Below are positions 25,886 through 35,491 of a stretch of 64,000 bases of DNA, one piece after another (position 1 is the stretch's first letter; the number at the start of each line of letters is the position of its first letter). The position numbers were made by a program, and so were the translations under genes. The notes beneath the pieces were generated by a model. The model made no database searches. It worked only from the letters and a program-made list of their open reading frames with translations, and was not told the DNA's origin. This DNA comes from Comamonadaceae bacterium (GTDB lineage Bacteria; Pseudomonadota; Gammaproteobacteria; Burkholderiales; Burkholderiaceae_C): NCBI GenBank assembly GCA_009996515.1, contig JAACZV010000010.1, positions 62,001 through 126,000 of the forward strand. Reading direction: 5' to 3'.

Positions 25886-26628
25886 GCGCGCCCGTCGCCG
25901 CCGGGGCCCAGCCGGTCCACGGCATCCGTGATGATGCCGTCTATGCCCTCGGCGATCAGCCGTTCGGCCACATCCGCGTCATTGACGGTGTAGACCAGCG
26001 CCCGCCAGCCGCCGGCGTGCAGGCGCTCGATGAGGCCGCGGTCCATCAGCCGCCAGTCCGTGATGACGGCGACGACGTCCAGCGCCGCGGCGGCTTCGGG
26101 CCAGCCGTCCCAGAGCTCGTCCAGCAGCAGCGCGCGGGGCAGGGCGGGCTCGGCCTCGCGCGCGGCGGCCAGGGCCTCGGGCTTGAAGCTGCTGAGCAGC
26201 GGCGGCAGCGCGCCCGCCCACAGCCGCGCCGCCGCGCGGGCCACGGCCGCGCCGGTGCGGGCCTCCTCGCCGGGGCAGGGCTTGATCTCGACGTTGAGCA
26301 TGCAGGCATTGGCCTGACAGAAGGCGGCGATCTGCGCGAAGCGGGGCAGGGGCTCGCCGGCGTAGGCCGGGCCGTGCCAGGCGCCCGCATCGAGCCGGGC
26401 GAGATCGGCCCAGTCCTGCCCCGCGGGCGAGCCCTGGCCGCTGCTGGTGCGCTCCAGCGTGTCGTCATGCAGCAAAAAGGCTTCGCCGTCCCGGCTGAGC
26501 TTGACGTCACATTCGAAGGCTCGAAAGCCGAAATCCCTGCCCAGCCTGAACGCGGCCAGCGTGTTCTCCGGGGCGAGCCGGCCGGCGCCGCGGTGGGCCA
26601 GCCAAAGGGGATAGAGCCAGGGCTTCAT
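25882..26628 (-). CDS. ugpQ: Glycerophosphodiester phosphodiesterase
   Basis: Cytosolic enzyme hydrolysing glycerophosphodiesters to glycerol 3-phosphate and an alcohol. 248 residues from the ATG at 26628 (MKPWLYPLWLAHRG); an upstream extension to 26760 would overlap the divergent gene and is unlikely. Catalytic features are AHRGAGRLAPENTLAAF with the first His and Glu, FECDVKLSRDGEAFLLHDDTLERT (given as FECDVKLSRDG and FLLHDDTLERT) with the second His, then LNVEIKPCPG and VYTVND. No signal peptide, hence UgpQ-like rather than GlpQ-like. Stop codons of this gene and the convergent GNAT overlap by four bases. A 49 bp gap separates it from the divergent oxidoreductase. Confidence 0.94.
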   Translation of the reverse strand: MKPWLYPLWLAHRGAGRLAPENTLAAFRLGRDFGFRAFECDVKLSRDGEAFLLHDDTLERTSSGQGSPAGQDWADLARLDAGAWHGPAYAGEPLPRFAQIAAFCQANACMLNVEIKPCPGEEARTGAAVARAAARLWAGALPPLLSSFKPEALAAAREAEPALPRALLLDELWDGWPEAAAALDVVAVITDWRLMDRGLIERLHAGGWRALVYTVNDADVAERLIAEGIDGIITDAVDRLGPGGDGRA

Positions 26629-26660
26629 CCCGATGATTCTCGGGTGAAACCCCCCTGCGA

Positions 26661-26666
26661 TACGAT
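26661..26666 (+). promoter_or_regulatory. Candidate -10 box of the large oxidoreductase gene
   Basis: TACGAT at 26661-26666 stands 11 bases before the ATG at 26678, in the 49 bp divergent gap with ugpQ. A start of transcription near 26672 would leave only about six untranslated bases, close to a leaderless mRNA. No convincing -35 hexamer is seen. Confidence 0.3.
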
Positions 26667-26677
26667 GCTTTCCCTCT

Positions 26678-29600
26678 ATGAACGCCCCGCACCCCCTGCT
26701 GCCGGAGGCCGCTGCAGCAGCCGATTCCGAAGCGCCGCGCCTGCGCGAGATTCCGTACAACTACACCTCGTTCTCCGACCGCGAGATCGTCATCCGGCTG
26801 CTGGGCTCCCGGGCCTGGGAGCTGCTCGACCAGCTGCGGCTGGAGCGCCGCACCGGCCGCTCCGCCCGCATGCTGTACGAGGTGCTGGGCGACATCTGGG
26901 TGGTGCAGCGCAATCCGTACCTGCAGGACGACCTGCTGGACAACCCCAAGCGCCGCGCGCTGCTCATCGAGGCCTTGCACCACCGCCTGGCCGAGGTGCA
27001 GAAGCGCCGTGATCCGGCCAGCGATGCGCAGCGCGACGCGGCCGTGGGCGAGCTGCTGCAGGCCGCGCAGGCCGCGGTGGCCGAGTTCGCCCGGTTCTTC
27101 GACACCGTCACCACGCTGCGCAAGCGCGCCGCCAAGACGCTGGCCCGCCACACCGCCAAGGACAACATCAAGTTCGACGGCCTGTCGCGCGTCTCGCACG
27201 TGACCGACGCGACGGACTGGCGCGTGGAATACCCCTTCGTCGTGCTGACGCCCGACACCGAGGCCGAGATGGCCGGCCTGGTGGGGGCCTGCTTCGAGCT
27301 GGGGCTGACCGTCATCCCGCGCGGCGGCGGCACCGGCTACACGGGTGGCGCGGTGCCGCTGGTGTGGAACAGCGCCGTCATCAACACCGAGAAGCTGGAG
27401 GCGCTGCGCGGCGTCGAGATGCTGAAGCTGCCTGGTCTGGACCGGGAGGTGCCGACCATCTTCAGCGAGGCCGGCGTCGTCACGCAGCGCGTGGCGGACC
27501 TGGCCGAGCAGCACGGCTTCGTGTTCGCGGTGGACCCGACCTCGGCCGAGGCCAGCTGCATCGGTGGCAACGTCGCCATGAACGCAGGCGGCAAGAAGGC
27601 CGTGCTGTGGGGCACGGCGCTGGACAACCTCGCCAGCTGGAAGATGGTGACGCCCGAGGCCAAGTGGCTGGAGGTCCATCGCCTGAACCACAACCTCGGC
27701 AAGATCCACGACGTGGACGTGGCGAGCTTCGAGCTGCGCTATTTCGACGCTGCGGGCAAGACACTGGAGCGTACCGAGCGCCTGGACATCCCCGGCCGCG
27801 TGTTCCGCAAGGAAGGCCTGGGCAAGGACGTGACGGACAAGTTCCTCGCCGGTCTGCCGGGCATCCAGAAGGAAGGTTGCGACGGCCTCATCACCAGCGC
27901 GCGCTGGATCGTGCACCGCATGCCGGCGCACACGCGCACGGTCTGCCTGGAGTTCTTCGGCAATCCCAAGGACTGCGTGCCCAGCATCGTCGACATCAAG
28001 GACTACATGTTCTCGATTTCGCCCAGCGGCGTGCTGCTGGCGGGCCTGGAGCACCTGGATGATCGCTACCTGAAGGCCGTGGGCTACGCGACCAAGAGCA
28101 AGCGCGGCGGCCTGCCCAAGATGGTGCTGGTGGGCGACATCGTCGGCGACGACGCCGATGCGGTGGCGCGCGCGACGAGCGAGGTCGTGCGCCTGGCCAA
28201 CGGCCGCTCGGGCGAGGGCTTCGTCGCCGTCAGCGCCGATGCGCGCAAGAAGTTCTGGCTGGACCGCAAGCGCACGGCGGCCATCAGCAAGCACACCAAC
28301 GCGTTCAAGGTGAACGAGGACGTGGTGATCCCGCTGCACCGCATGGGCGAGTACACGCTGGGCATAGAGCGCATCAACATCGAGCTGAGCCTGCGCAACA
28401 AGCTGGAGCTGGTGGACGCGCTGCAGGCCTTGTTCACGACCGGCAGGCTGCCGCTGGGCAAGAGCGACGATGCCGGCGAGATCCCCAGCGCCGAGCTGCT
28501 GGAGGATCGCGTGCAGCAGGCGCTGGCGCTGCTGCGCGAGGTGGGCGGGCTGTGGCGGCAATGGCTGGAGGGCCTGGACAGCGAAGGCTTCTTCGAGCGG
28601 CTGCAGACGCATGAGCTGCGTGCCTCGTGGCGCACGCAGGTGCTCAAGCCGCTGCAGTCCATCTTCAGCGGCGCGGCCTTCGAGCCGCTGCTGGCCGAGT
28701 GCAAGCGCATCCACAAGGAGGTGCTGCGCGGCCGCGTCTGGGTGGCCCTGCACATGCATGCCGGCGACGGCAATGTGCACACCAACATCCCCGTCAACAG
28801 CGACAACTACCAGATGCTGCAGACGGCCCACGAGGCCGTGGCGCGCATCATGAAGCTGGCGCGCTCGCTGGACGGCGTGATCTCCGGCGAGCACGGCATC
28901 GGCATCACGAAGATCGAGTTCCTCAGCGACGCCGAGCTGGCCAATTTCACCGACTACAAGAAGCGCGTCGACCCCGAAGGCCGCTTCAACAAGGGCAAGC
29001 TGCTCAAGGACGAGTCGCTGCCGGCGGACCTGCGCAATGCCTACACGCCGTCCTTCGGCCTGATGGGGCATGAGTCGCTGATCATGCAGCAGAGCGACAT
29101 CGGCGCCATCGCCAACTCGGTGAAGGACTGCCTGCGCTGCGGCAAGTGCAAGCCGGTCTGCGCCACGCACGTGCCGCGCGCCAACCTGCTCTACAGCCCG
29201 CGCAACAAGATCCTCGCCACCTCGCTGCTGGTGGAGGCCTTCCTGTACGAGGAGCAGACGCGCCGCGGCGTGTCCATCAAGCACTGGCAGGAGTTCGAGG
29301 ACGTGGCCGACCACTGCACGGTCTGCCACAAGTGCCTGACCCCCTGCCCGGTCAAGATCGACTTCGGCGACGTGACGATGAACATGCGCAACCTGTTGCG
29401 CAAGATGGGCCAGAAGACCTGGCGCCCCGGCAACGCGGCGGCCATGTTCATGCTGAACGCGACCAACCCCGAGACCATCAAGCTGGCGCGCACCGCCATG
29501 GTGGGCCTGGGCTTCAAGGCCCAGCGCCTGGCCGTGGACCTGTTCAAGCCCGCCGGCCGCAGGCAGACCAGCGCGCCGCCGGCGACGGTGGGCGCGGCGC

Positions 29601-30538
29601 CCATCAAGGAACAGGTCATCCACTTCATCAACAAGAAGCTGCCCGGCGGCCTGCCCAAGAAGACGGCGCGGGCGCTCTTGGACATCGAGGACAAGAACTA
29701 CGTGCCCATCATCCGTCCGCCGCAGCTGGCGAGCGAGACCGAGGCCGTGTTCTATTTCCCCGGCTGCGGTTCCGAGCGCCTGTTCAGCCAGGTGGGCCTG
29801 GCCACGCAGGCCATGCTGTGGCACGCCGGCGTGCAGACGGTGCTGCCGCCGGGCTATCTGTGCTGCGGCTACCCGCAGCGCGGCTCGGGCCAGTTCGATA
29901 AGGCCGAGAAGATGATCACCGACAACCGGGTGCTCTTCCACCGCGTCGCCAACACGCTGAACTACCTGGACATCAAGACGGTGGTGGTGTCCTGCGGCAC
30001 CTGCTACGACCAGCTGCAGGGCTACAAGTTCGAGGACATCTTCCCCGGCTGCCGCATCATCGACATCCACGAATACCTGCTGGAGAAGGGCATCACGCTG
30101 GGCTCCAAGAGCAGCTACCTGTATCACGACCCCTGCCATTCGCCGATGAAGCAGCAGGAGCCGATGAAGACGGTGAAGGCGCTGGTGGGCGAGGGCGTCG
30201 TGAAGAGCGAGCGCTGCTGCGGCGAGAGCGGCACGCTGGGCGTGACCCGGCCCGACATCTCCACGCAGGTGCGCTTCCGCAAGGAAGAGGAGCTGCGTAA
30301 GGTCGAGGCCCAGCTGCGCGACAGCGGCCAGGTCGGCGCCCAGGACAACCTGAAGATCCTGACCTCCTGCCCCAGCTGCCTACAGGGCCTCTCTCGATAC
30401 GGCAACGACCTGCAGAACGGCCTGCTGGAAGCCGACTACATCGTCGTCGAGATGGCGCGCCAGATCCTGGGCGAGAACTGGATGCCGGACTACGTGGCCA
30501 AGGCCAACAACGGCGGCATCGAGCGGGTGCTGGTGTGA
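26678..30538 (+). CDS. Giant FAD-linked oxidase with Fe-S and CCG domains (DUF3683 type), D-lactate-dehydrogenase-like
   Basis: 1286-residue fusion of a GlcD-like flavoprotein and a GlcF-like iron-sulfur part. In order: a DUF3683 N-terminal region (1-190); an FAD-binding domain with [17 protein letters not shown] (about 210-420); an FAD-oxidase C-terminal domain (to about 790) with [14 protein letters not shown] and [10 protein letters not shown]; two [4Fe-4S] binding motifs, [16 protein letters not shown] and [14 protein letters not shown]; then CCG-domain motifs [29 protein letters not shown] and CCGESGTLG. The chemistry is probably oxidation of a 2-hydroxyacid such as D-lactate or glycolate with electron transfer to the quinone pool. 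The substrate is not proven. It overlaps the HIT gene downstream (GTGA). Confidence 0.9.
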   Translation: MNAPHPLLPEAAAAADSEAPRLREIPYNYTSFSDREIVIRLLGSRAWELLDQLRLERRTGRSARMLYEVLGDIWVVQRNPYLQDDLLDNPKRRALLIEALHHRLAEVQKRRDPASDAQRDAAVGELLQAAQAAVAEFARFFDTVTTLRKRAAKTLARHTAKDNIKFDGLSRVSHVTDATDWRVEYPFVVLTPDTEAEMAGLVGACFELGLTVIPRGGGTGYTGGAVPLVWNSAVINTEKLEALRGVEMLKLPGLDREVPTIFSEAGVVTQRVADLAEQHGFVFAVDPTSAEASCIGGNVAMNAGGKKAVLWGTALDNLASWKMVTPEAKWLEVHRLNHNLGKIHDVDVASFELRYFDAAGKTLERTERLDIPGRVFRKEGLGKDVTDKFLAGLPGIQKEGCDGLITSARWIVHRMPAHTRTVCLEFFGNPKDCVPSIVDIKDYMFSISPSGVLLAGLEHLDDRYLKAVGYATKSKRGGLPKMVLVGDIVGDDADAVARATSEVVRLANGRSGEGFVAVSADARKKFWLDRKRTAAISKHTNAFKVNEDVVIPLHRMGEYTLGIERINIELSLRNKLELVDALQALFTTGRLPLGKSDDAGEIPSAELLEDRVQQALALLREVGGLWRQWLEGLDSEGFFERLQTHELRASWRTQVLKPLQSIFSGAAFEPLLAECKRIHKEVLRGRVWVALHMHAGDGNVHTNIPVNSDNYQMLQTAHEAVARIMKLARSLDGVISGEHGIGITKIEFLSDAELANFTDYKKRVDPEGRFNKGKLLKDESLPADLRNAYTPSFGLMGHESLIMQQSDIGAIANSVKDCLRCGKCKPVCATHVPRANLLYSPRNKILATSLLVEAFLYEEQTRRGVSIKHWQEFEDVADHCTVCHKCLTPCPVKIDFGDVTMNMRNLLRKMGQKTWRPGNAAAMFMLNATNPETIKLARTAMVGLGFKAQRLAVDLFKPAGRRQTSAPPATVGAAPIKEQVIHFINKKLPGGLPKKTARALLDIEDKNYVPIIRPPQLASETEAVFYFPGCGSERLFSQVGLATQAMLWHAGVQTVLPPGYLCCGYPQRGSGQFDKAEKMITDNRVLFHRVANTLNYLDIKTVVVSCGTCYDQLQGYKFEDIFPGCRIIDIHEYLLEKGITLGSKSSYLYHDPCHSPMKQQEPMKTVKALVGEGVVKSERCCGESGTLGVTRPDISTQVRFRKEEELRKVEAQLRDSGQVGAQDNLKILTSCPSCLQGLSRYGNDLQNGLLEADYIVVEMARQILGENWMPDYVAKANNGGIERVLV

Positions 30539-30978
30539 GCGGCACGCCCTGTCCGCTGTGCGAGGGTGAGGGCGGCCTCGTCGTCGCGCGCACGCCGAAG
30601 TTCCGCGTCGTGCGAGTCGTCGAGGGCGACGAGGCGCGGCGCTTCCCGGCCTTCTACCGGCTGATCTGGAACGAGCATGTCGCCGAGTTCAGCGACCTGG
30701 CCGCGGCGGACCGGCATGCCTGCATGGATGCCGTCACCGCGATCGAGCGGGTGCTGCGGGCCGAGCTGGCGCCGACCAAGGTCAACCTCGCCAGCCTGGG
30801 CAATGTGGTGCCGCATCTGCACTGGCATGTCATCGCGCGCTTCGAGGGCGATAGCCATTTCCCGGCGCCCATCTGGGCGGCTGCGCTGCGCGAGCCGCCC
30901 GCCGACGCGGCGGCCCGGCTGCCGCTGCAGCGGGTGGACGCGGCCATTGCGCGCGCATTGAGCGGCGCCGGCCTTTAG
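30535..30978 (+). CDS. HIT-domain nucleotide hydrolase or transferase
   Basis: 147-residue HIT-superfamily protein with a GTG start at 30535 that overlaps the preceding stop by four bases. The histidine triad is H94-L-H96-W-H98 in [14 protein letters not shown]; its middle part is typical of bacterial HIT proteins acting on dinucleoside polyphosphates or AMP-linked compounds. An N-terminal CPLCEGEGG could be half of a zinc site. Coupling to the large FAD/Fe-S oxidase is common in Burkholderiales but unexplained. Its TAG stop overlaps the stop of the convergent small gene. Confidence 0.92.
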   Translation: MSGTPCPLCEGEGGLVVARTPKFRVVRVVEGDEARRFPAFYRLIWNEHVAEFSDLAAADRHACMDAVTAIERVLRAELAPTKVNLASLGNVVPHLHWHVIARFEGDSHFPAPIWAAALREPPADAAARLPLQRVDAAIARALSGAGL

Positions 30979-31190
30979 CCCGCGTCGCCGGCCGGGCGCT
31001 CGCAAGGGCCTAAGGGCTGATGCAGCGTCTGGGCCTTGGCGACCTGCCCGCCGAGCTGCGCAGGCTGCCGGTCTATGGGCCGGGCCAGCGCGGGGCCCAC
31101 GGTCAGCGTCAGCGCGACGGCGCAGGCGATGCCGGCGAACAAGCCGTTCTGCAGCGGTGTGCGCTGGGCGATGGAGTAGCGGATGGACAT
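30975..31190 (-). CDS. Small exported or membrane protein, unknown
   Basis: 71 residues. Start ATG at 31190 has AGGAG six bases upstream, which supports reality. The N-terminal 37 residues form a signal peptide or membrane anchor (LQNGLFAGIACAVALTLTV) ending near ALARP. The short mature part is Gln/Pro-rich with no recognised domain. Its signal region resembles that of the neighbouring 31238-31729 protein, suggesting an old duplication or a shared export context. Its stop overlaps that of the HIT gene. Confidence 0.55.
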   Translation of the reverse strand: MSIRYSIAQRTPLQNGLFAGIACAVALTLTVGPALARPIDRQPAQLGGQVAKAQTLHQPLGPCERPAGDAG

Positions 31191-31237
31191 GATGGACTCC
31201 TGTGGGGCGGGCCGTGCGGGGCACGGCCCAACGCAGT

Positions 31238-31729
31238 TCAGCGCATCTCGACGAGCGCGACGCGGGCCTGCCTGTCGGCGCCCGCCACCCGGGTCGGCAT
31301 GTCATCCGGGTCGATGAAGACGATCTGCATCCGGTAGAGGCTGGTGCCGCCCTTTGCGCCGGGGCAATCGAGCTGGCCGACGGCGCGGCGCACGTCGCGC
31401 GCCGTCCGGAACGACAGGCCGCTGCGCGTCGTGACGGCCACGACCTTGCCGTCGGTGACGGCGAAGCGAACGTCCATCAGGCCGGGGCGCTGTTCCCGCC
31501 ACCAGGCGGACTCCAGATCCTGTTGCAGCCGCGCTTCGACCTGCGTGCAACTGGCGAGCACGTCGTAGCGCGTGGGCGCCTCGAAGACACGGCCGCTGAT
31601 CTCGACGCGGCCGAGGTCGGCGGACTGTGCCAGCGCGGTGCCGGCGGTCAGGGCCAGCGCGGCGGCACAGGCCAGGCCGAGGCGGCCCGGCGTCGGCGTG
31701 CGCCGGGCGGGGAGGGTGGGAATGGGCAT
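31238..31729 (-). CDS. Exported protein of unknown function
   Basis: 163 residues from the ATG at 31729, with AGGAG eight bases upstream. Signal peptide about 1-36, ending ALTAGTALAQS. The mature domain has one pair of cysteines (SCTQVEARL and QLDCPGAKG) that could form a disulfide, and alternating strands such as VRFAVTDGKVVAVTT. The fold might be TonB-C-like or another small periplasmic domain, but I do not recognise it. It lies 47 bp before the 71-residue gene on the same strand; the two may be cotranscribed. Confidence 0.65.
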   Translation of the reverse strand: MPIPTLPARRTPTPGRLGLACAAALALTAGTALAQSADLGRVEISGRVFEAPTRYDVLASCTQVEARLQQDLESAWWREQRPGLMDVRFAVTDGKVVAVTTRSGLSFRTARDVRRAVGQLDCPGAKGGTSLYRMQIVFIDPDDMPTRVAGADRQARVALVEMR

Positions 31730-31912
31730 GGTGAGCTCCTGCGGAGGCTGCCGGGCGGGCGACGCGACTTGCAGCACCCTGTTCCCAAGCTAGGCGCCCG
31801 CAGGGGCGACCCCAAGCCGCAAGCGATGAGTTGCCGGCGGCATGCGACGACCTGCTGGAAACCGTGACCGAACCGCACACCGCCGCAGGCGTGCATCGGC
31901 GCGGCCGGCAAG

Positions 31913-31936
31913 AAAAAACGGGGCCCAGGGCCCCGT
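31913..31936 (-). terminator. Intrinsic terminator of the M13 peptidase gene
   Basis: Minus-strand stem ACGGGGC with complement (31930-31936 with 31918-31924) and a five-base loop, followed by six T residues (31918-31913). It lies 27 bp beyond the peptidase stop. Confidence 0.8.
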
Positions 31937-31963
31937 TTGCGGATCAATGGGCGTCGCGGCCCA

Positions 31964-34000
31964 TCACCAGACCGTGAGCGGGTCCTTCTCCACCATCGCG
32001 CTGCCCGGCTTGCAGCTGAAGGCCTGCGCGAAATAGGCCGAGTTGCTCATGGGCGTCAGCACGCGGTACTTGGCCGGCGAGTGCGAGTCGGTGCGGAGCT
32101 GGTTGATCAGGAACTCGGTGCGCACCTTGTTGCGCCAGACCAGCGCGTTGCTGATGAAGAAGCGCTGCGCCGGCGTGTAGCCGTCGATCTTCTTGTCCGC
32201 GCCGCCGCTGCGCTGGAGCGCGCGCTGCAGGCCCTCGAAGGCGATGGGCAGGCCCGACATGTCGGAGATGTTCTCGCCCAGCGTCAGCCGGCCGTTGATC
32301 TGGTAGCCCGGCAGCGGCGAGATCGCGCTGTAGCGCTCGGCCACCTTGTCGGCGCGGGCCTTGTAGCCCGCGGCGTCGGCCGGCGTCCACCAGTCGGTCA
32401 GCGAGCCGCCCGCGTCGAAATTGCGGCCGCTGTCGTCGAAGTGGTGCGTGATCTCGTGGCCGATGACCATGCCGATGCCGCCGTAGTTGACGGCGTCGTC
32501 GGCCTTGGCATCGAAGAAGGGCGGCTGCAGGATGCCGGCCGGGAAGATGATCTGGTTCAGGCCGCCGGCGAAGGCGTTGACGATGTGCGGGCTGGTGCGC
32601 CAGCGGCCCCGGTCCACGGGCGCATCCAGGTCCTTGACCTGCTGGCCGCTGTGCCACAGCGCGGCCCTGAGCCAGTTGCCGGCGTAGTCGTTGGCGCTGA
32701 GCTGCAGGCCGTCGAAGCGCGGCCACTTCTCCGGTGCACCCATCATGGGCTGCATCGCGGCCAGCTTCTCCAGCGCGCGGGCCTTGGTGTCGGGCGTCAT
32801 CCACTCCAGCTTCTCGATGCGGGCCTTCATGCTGGCGCGCACGTCCTCCAGCAGCTGCGTGGCGCGCTTCTGCGCCTCGGGCGAGAAGGCGCGCGCGACG
32901 AACAGCTCGCCCAGCGCCAGGCCCACGGGCTCGCCGCCGGTGCGGCCGCCGATCTGCAGGATCACGTCCTCGCTGCGCGGCGCCGGTGCCTGCAGGCCGG
33001 TGATGGCCTTGCCGCGGTATTCGAAGGAGGCATTGGCAAAGGCCTTGGGCAGGCGCGGCGACGCGACGTCCAGCACGCGCAGGGTCAGGTAGCGGCGCCA
33101 CAGGTCCAGCGGCGTGTCGGCGGCCAGCTTGGCGACGCGGGCGGCGAACTCGGGCTGGCCGACGATGAGGCGCTGCGGCGGCTTGGCGCCGGTCGTCAGC
33201 ACGGCCAGATAGCCTGCCCAGTCGAAGCCGGGCGCGGCCGCGGCCAGCTCGGCGGGGCTCATGGGGTTGTAGTTCGCGTTGGGGTCGCGCATCTTGGCGC
33301 GCTCGCGGGTGGCCTCGGCCAGCTGCGTCTCGAAGGCCCGCAGCGCGTCCAGCTCGGCGTCGCTGGCCGGGCGGCCGGCGGCGGCCAGCACGCTGCGGGC
33401 AAAGTCGCGGTAGGCCGTGCTGATCTTGGCGGTGCGCTCGTCGGTGCGGAAGTAGTCGTCGCGGTCCGGCAGGCCCAGGCCCGACTGGCCCAGCATCAGC
33501 ACGTTGCGGCGGGTGTCCTTGCGGTCCGGCGCCACGCCCCAGCCCAGCGGCGCGGCGATGCCGCTGCGGTTGAGCAGCGCCAGCAGGGCCGGCAGGTCCT
33601 CGCGGCGCTGCAGGCCGTCGATGCGGCTGAGCAGCGGCGTGATGGAGCTGAGGCCGCGCGCCTCGATGGCGGCCTCGTCCATGCCGCTGGCGTAATAGGC
33701 GGCGATCAGCTTCAGGCCCGGCGTGGTCTGCTGGGCCGGCTGCTCGGCCAGCTCCTTCAGCGCCTTCTCCAGCAGCGCGTCGTTGGCCTGGCGCAGCTGC
33801 TCGAAGCTGCCGATGCGGGCGCGGCTGGCGGGCAGCTCGGTGGCGGCCTCCCAGTTGCCGTTGACGAAGGCGTAGAAGTCGTCGCAGGGCTTGACGTCCT
33901 TGGACAGGCCGCTCAGGTCGAGGGCGTGGGCGGCGGCGGTCAGGCCCAGCAGGGCGGCTGCGGCGGCAGCGGCCAGGCGGTGGCGATGGAATCGGGACAT
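31964..34000 (-). CDS. M13-family zinc metallopeptidase, exported
   Basis: 678-residue neprilysin/PepO-type endopeptidase. A signal peptide covers about 1-26 (ending AAAHA), so the enzyme is periplasmic. An N-terminal M13 domain begins CDDFYAFVNGNW. The C-terminal catalytic domain has H515-E-I-T-H519 and third ligand Glu576 in ENISDMSG, plus NAFAGGLNQIIFPAG upstream and CKPGSAM near the end, as in the family. It probably cleaves small peptides. ATG at 34000; the open frame continues upstream to 34534 but loses family similarity. It is monocistronic, with a strong terminator, and divergent from the DUF971-ubiE pair. Confidence 0.94.
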   Translation of the reverse strand: MSRFHRHRLAAAAAAALLGLTAAAHALDLSGLSKDVKPCDDFYAFVNGNWEAATELPASRARIGSFEQLRQANDALLEKALKELAEQPAQQTTPGLKLIAAYYASGMDEAAIEARGLSSITPLLSRIDGLQRREDLPALLALLNRSGIAAPLGWGVAPDRKDTRRNVLMLGQSGLGLPDRDDYFRTDERTAKISTAYRDFARSVLAAAGRPASDAELDALRAFETQLAEATRERAKMRDPNANYNPMSPAELAAAAPGFDWAGYLAVLTTGAKPPQRLIVGQPEFAARVAKLAADTPLDLWRRYLTLRVLDVASPRLPKAFANASFEYRGKAITGLQAPAPRSEDVILQIGGRTGGEPVGLALGELFVARAFSPEAQKRATQLLEDVRASMKARIEKLEWMTPDTKARALEKLAAMQPMMGAPEKWPRFDGLQLSANDYAGNWLRAALWHSGQQVKDLDAPVDRGRWRTSPHIVNAFAGGLNQIIFPAGILQPPFFDAKADDAVNYGGIGMVIGHEITHHFDDSGRNFDAGGSLTDWWTPADAAGYKARADKVAERYSAISPLPGYQINGRLTLGENISDMSGLPIAFEGLQRALQRSGGADKKIDGYTPAQRFFISNALVWRNKVRTEFLINQLRTDSHSPAKYRVLTPMSNSAYFAQAFSCKPGSAMVEKDPLTVW

Positions 34001-34144
34001 GGCGATGTCGTCAGGAGCGGTGAAACCTCGAATTAGACCGCGCCACCGCGGCGCTGGCCGCAAGGCACGGGGTGTGGTCGCGGGTTTGCCCCAGGTTTGG
34101 CGGCCCCGCGCAGGGGTGATGGGCGGGCCGCCTACACTGACGGC

Positions 34145-34537
34145 ATGGCCACGCCCACCGAGATCACCGTCCACCAGCAGTCCCGGGTGCTGGAGATCGC
34201 CTTCGACGACGGCGCACGCTTTCGCATCCCGTTCGAGCTGATGCGCGTCTACAGCCCCTCGGCCGAGGTCATGGGCCATGGCCCGGGCCAGGAGGTGCTG
34301 CAGACCGGCAAGCGCGACGTCCTCATCACCGGCCTGGAGCCGGTGGGCCATTACGCCGTGCGGCCCGAGTTCTCGGACGGCCACGCCAGCGGCCTGTTCG
34401 CCTGGGACTACCTCTACAAGCTCGGCAGCCAGCAGGACGCGCTGTGGCGCGACTACGAGGCCCGCCTGGCCGCCGCCGGCAAGGGCCGCGACGACCCCAT
34501 GCCGGTCAAGGGCGGCGGGTCCTGCCATTCGCATTGA
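34145..34537 (+). CDS. DUF971 protein (gamma-butyrobetaine-hydroxylase-like N-terminal domain)
   Basis: 130 residues from the ATG at 34145 ([13 protein letters not shown]). A single DUF971 domain: [28 protein letters not shown] (split as [20 protein letters not shown] and VYSPSAEV), [21 protein letters not shown] and [12 protein letters not shown]. The domain is found at the N-terminus of gamma-butyrobetaine hydroxylases and in proteins linked to Fe-S assembly; stand-alone copies are often beside ubiE in beta- and gammaproteobacteria, as here (five-base gap). The function is unproven. The C-terminus ends in a CHSH motif that could bind metal. Confidence 0.9.
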   Translation: MATPTEITVHQQSRVLEIAFDDGARFRIPFELMRVYSPSAEVMGHGPGQEVLQTGKRDVLITGLEPVGHYAVRPEFSDGHASGLFAWDYLYKLGSQQDALWRDYEARLAAAGKGRDDPMPVKGGGSCHSH

Positions 34538-34542
34538 TTTCC

Positions 34543-35274
34543 ATGACTCAGACCCATTTCGGTTTCCAGCAGGTCGACGAGAACGAGAAGGCCCGCAAGG
34601 TGCGCGGCGTCTTCGACTCGGTCGCGTCCAAGTACGACCTCATGAACGACCTGATGTCGGCCGGCCTGCACCGGGCCTGGAAGGCCTACACCGTGCAGGT
34701 GGCCAACCTGAAGCCGGGCGAGCGCGCGCTGGACATCGCCGGCGGCACCGGCGACCTGTCGCGGGCCTTCGCGCGCAAGGTGGGCGAGACCGGCCTGGTC
34801 GTGCACACCGACATCAACGAGGCCATGCTGCGCCAGGGCCGCGACCGGCTGCTGGACGAAGGGCTGATCCTGCCCACCAGCCTGGCCGACGCCGAGAAGC
34901 TGCCCTTCAAGAGCGAGAGCTTCGACCTCGTCAGCGTGGCCTTCGGCCTGCGCAACATGACGCACAAGGACCAGGCGCTGGCCGAGATGTGCCGCGTGCT
35001 CAAGCCGGGCGGCCGGCTGCTGGTGCTGGAGTTCTCGCGCATCGCCGAGCCGCTGCGCAAGCCCTACGACTGGTACTCCTTCAACATCCTGCCCAAGCTG
35101 GGCTCGCTGTTCGCGGGCGACGCCGAGAGCTACCGCTACCTGGCCGAATCCATCCGCATGCACCCCGACCAGGCCACGCTGAAGGCCATGATGAAGACGG
35201 CCGGTTTCGGCCATGTGGACGTGCACAACCTCAGCGCCGGCATCGTCGCGCTGCACGCCGGCATCAAGTGCTGA
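34543..35274 (+). CDS. ubiE: Ubiquinone/menaquinone biosynthesis C-methyltransferase
   Basis: SAM-dependent C-methylation of 2-polyprenyl-6-methoxy-1,4-benzoquinol (and demethylmenaquinol if present). 243 residues from the ATG at 34543. N-terminal signature [25 protein letters not shown] (read as [14 protein letters not shown] then [11 protein letters not shown]), SAM motif [12 protein letters not shown], acidic HTDINEAML, and [24 protein letters not shown], here [13 protein letters not shown] followed by RVLKPGG. The terminal [14 protein letters not shown] is typical. Frame is open to 34444 but the conserved N-terminus begins at 34543. After it comes a GC hairpin (35336-35360) without a T-run. 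Confidence 0.97.
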   Translation: MTQTHFGFQQVDENEKARKVRGVFDSVASKYDLMNDLMSAGLHRAWKAYTVQVANLKPGERALDIAGGTGDLSRAFARKVGETGLVVHTDINEAMLRQGRDRLLDEGLILPTSLADAEKLPFKSESFDLVSVAFGLRNMTHKDQALAEMCRVLKPGGRLLVLEFSRIAEPLRKPYDWYSFNILPKLGSLFAGDAESYRYLAESIRMHPDQATLKAMMKTAGFGHVDVHNLSAGIVALHAGIKC

Positions 35275-35335
35275 ACCCCGCCGCCTGACACGGCGGCGCG
35301 CGCCGCCCGGCGCTGTCCCGGGCCGCCCTGGCCCA

Positions 35336-35360
35336 GCGCCCCCCGTGAACGCGGGGGCGC
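35336..35360. other. GC hairpin between ubiE and the EPS operon
   Basis: Eight-base-pair stem (35336-35343 with 35353-35360) with a nine-base loop and no T-run on either strand. It could reduce read-through from ubiE or be structural only. Confidence 0.35.
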
Positions 35361-35453
35361 GGGAACTCCTGCCCAACAATCGCTTTGACCGTGGTCCGTC
35401 CGCGCCCCCAGCCATGGGGTGAAACGGCCCACGGAGGCGACATATCGCGCCGC

Positions 35454-35459
35454 TACACT
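35454..35459 (+). promoter_or_regulatory. Candidate -10 box of the exopolysaccharide operon
   Basis: TACACT at 35454-35459 lies 38 bases before the epsD ATG, and the strong ribosome-binding site GCAGGAGG is at 35477-35484. No consensus -35 lies at the right distance, so an activator may be required. No clear sigma-54 (-24/-12) site is seen. The whole 17.7 kb operon downstream has no other visible promoter. Confidence 0.35.
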
Positions 35460-35491
35460 CGGCCGCTTACTTGGGGCAGGAGGCCCTTCCC

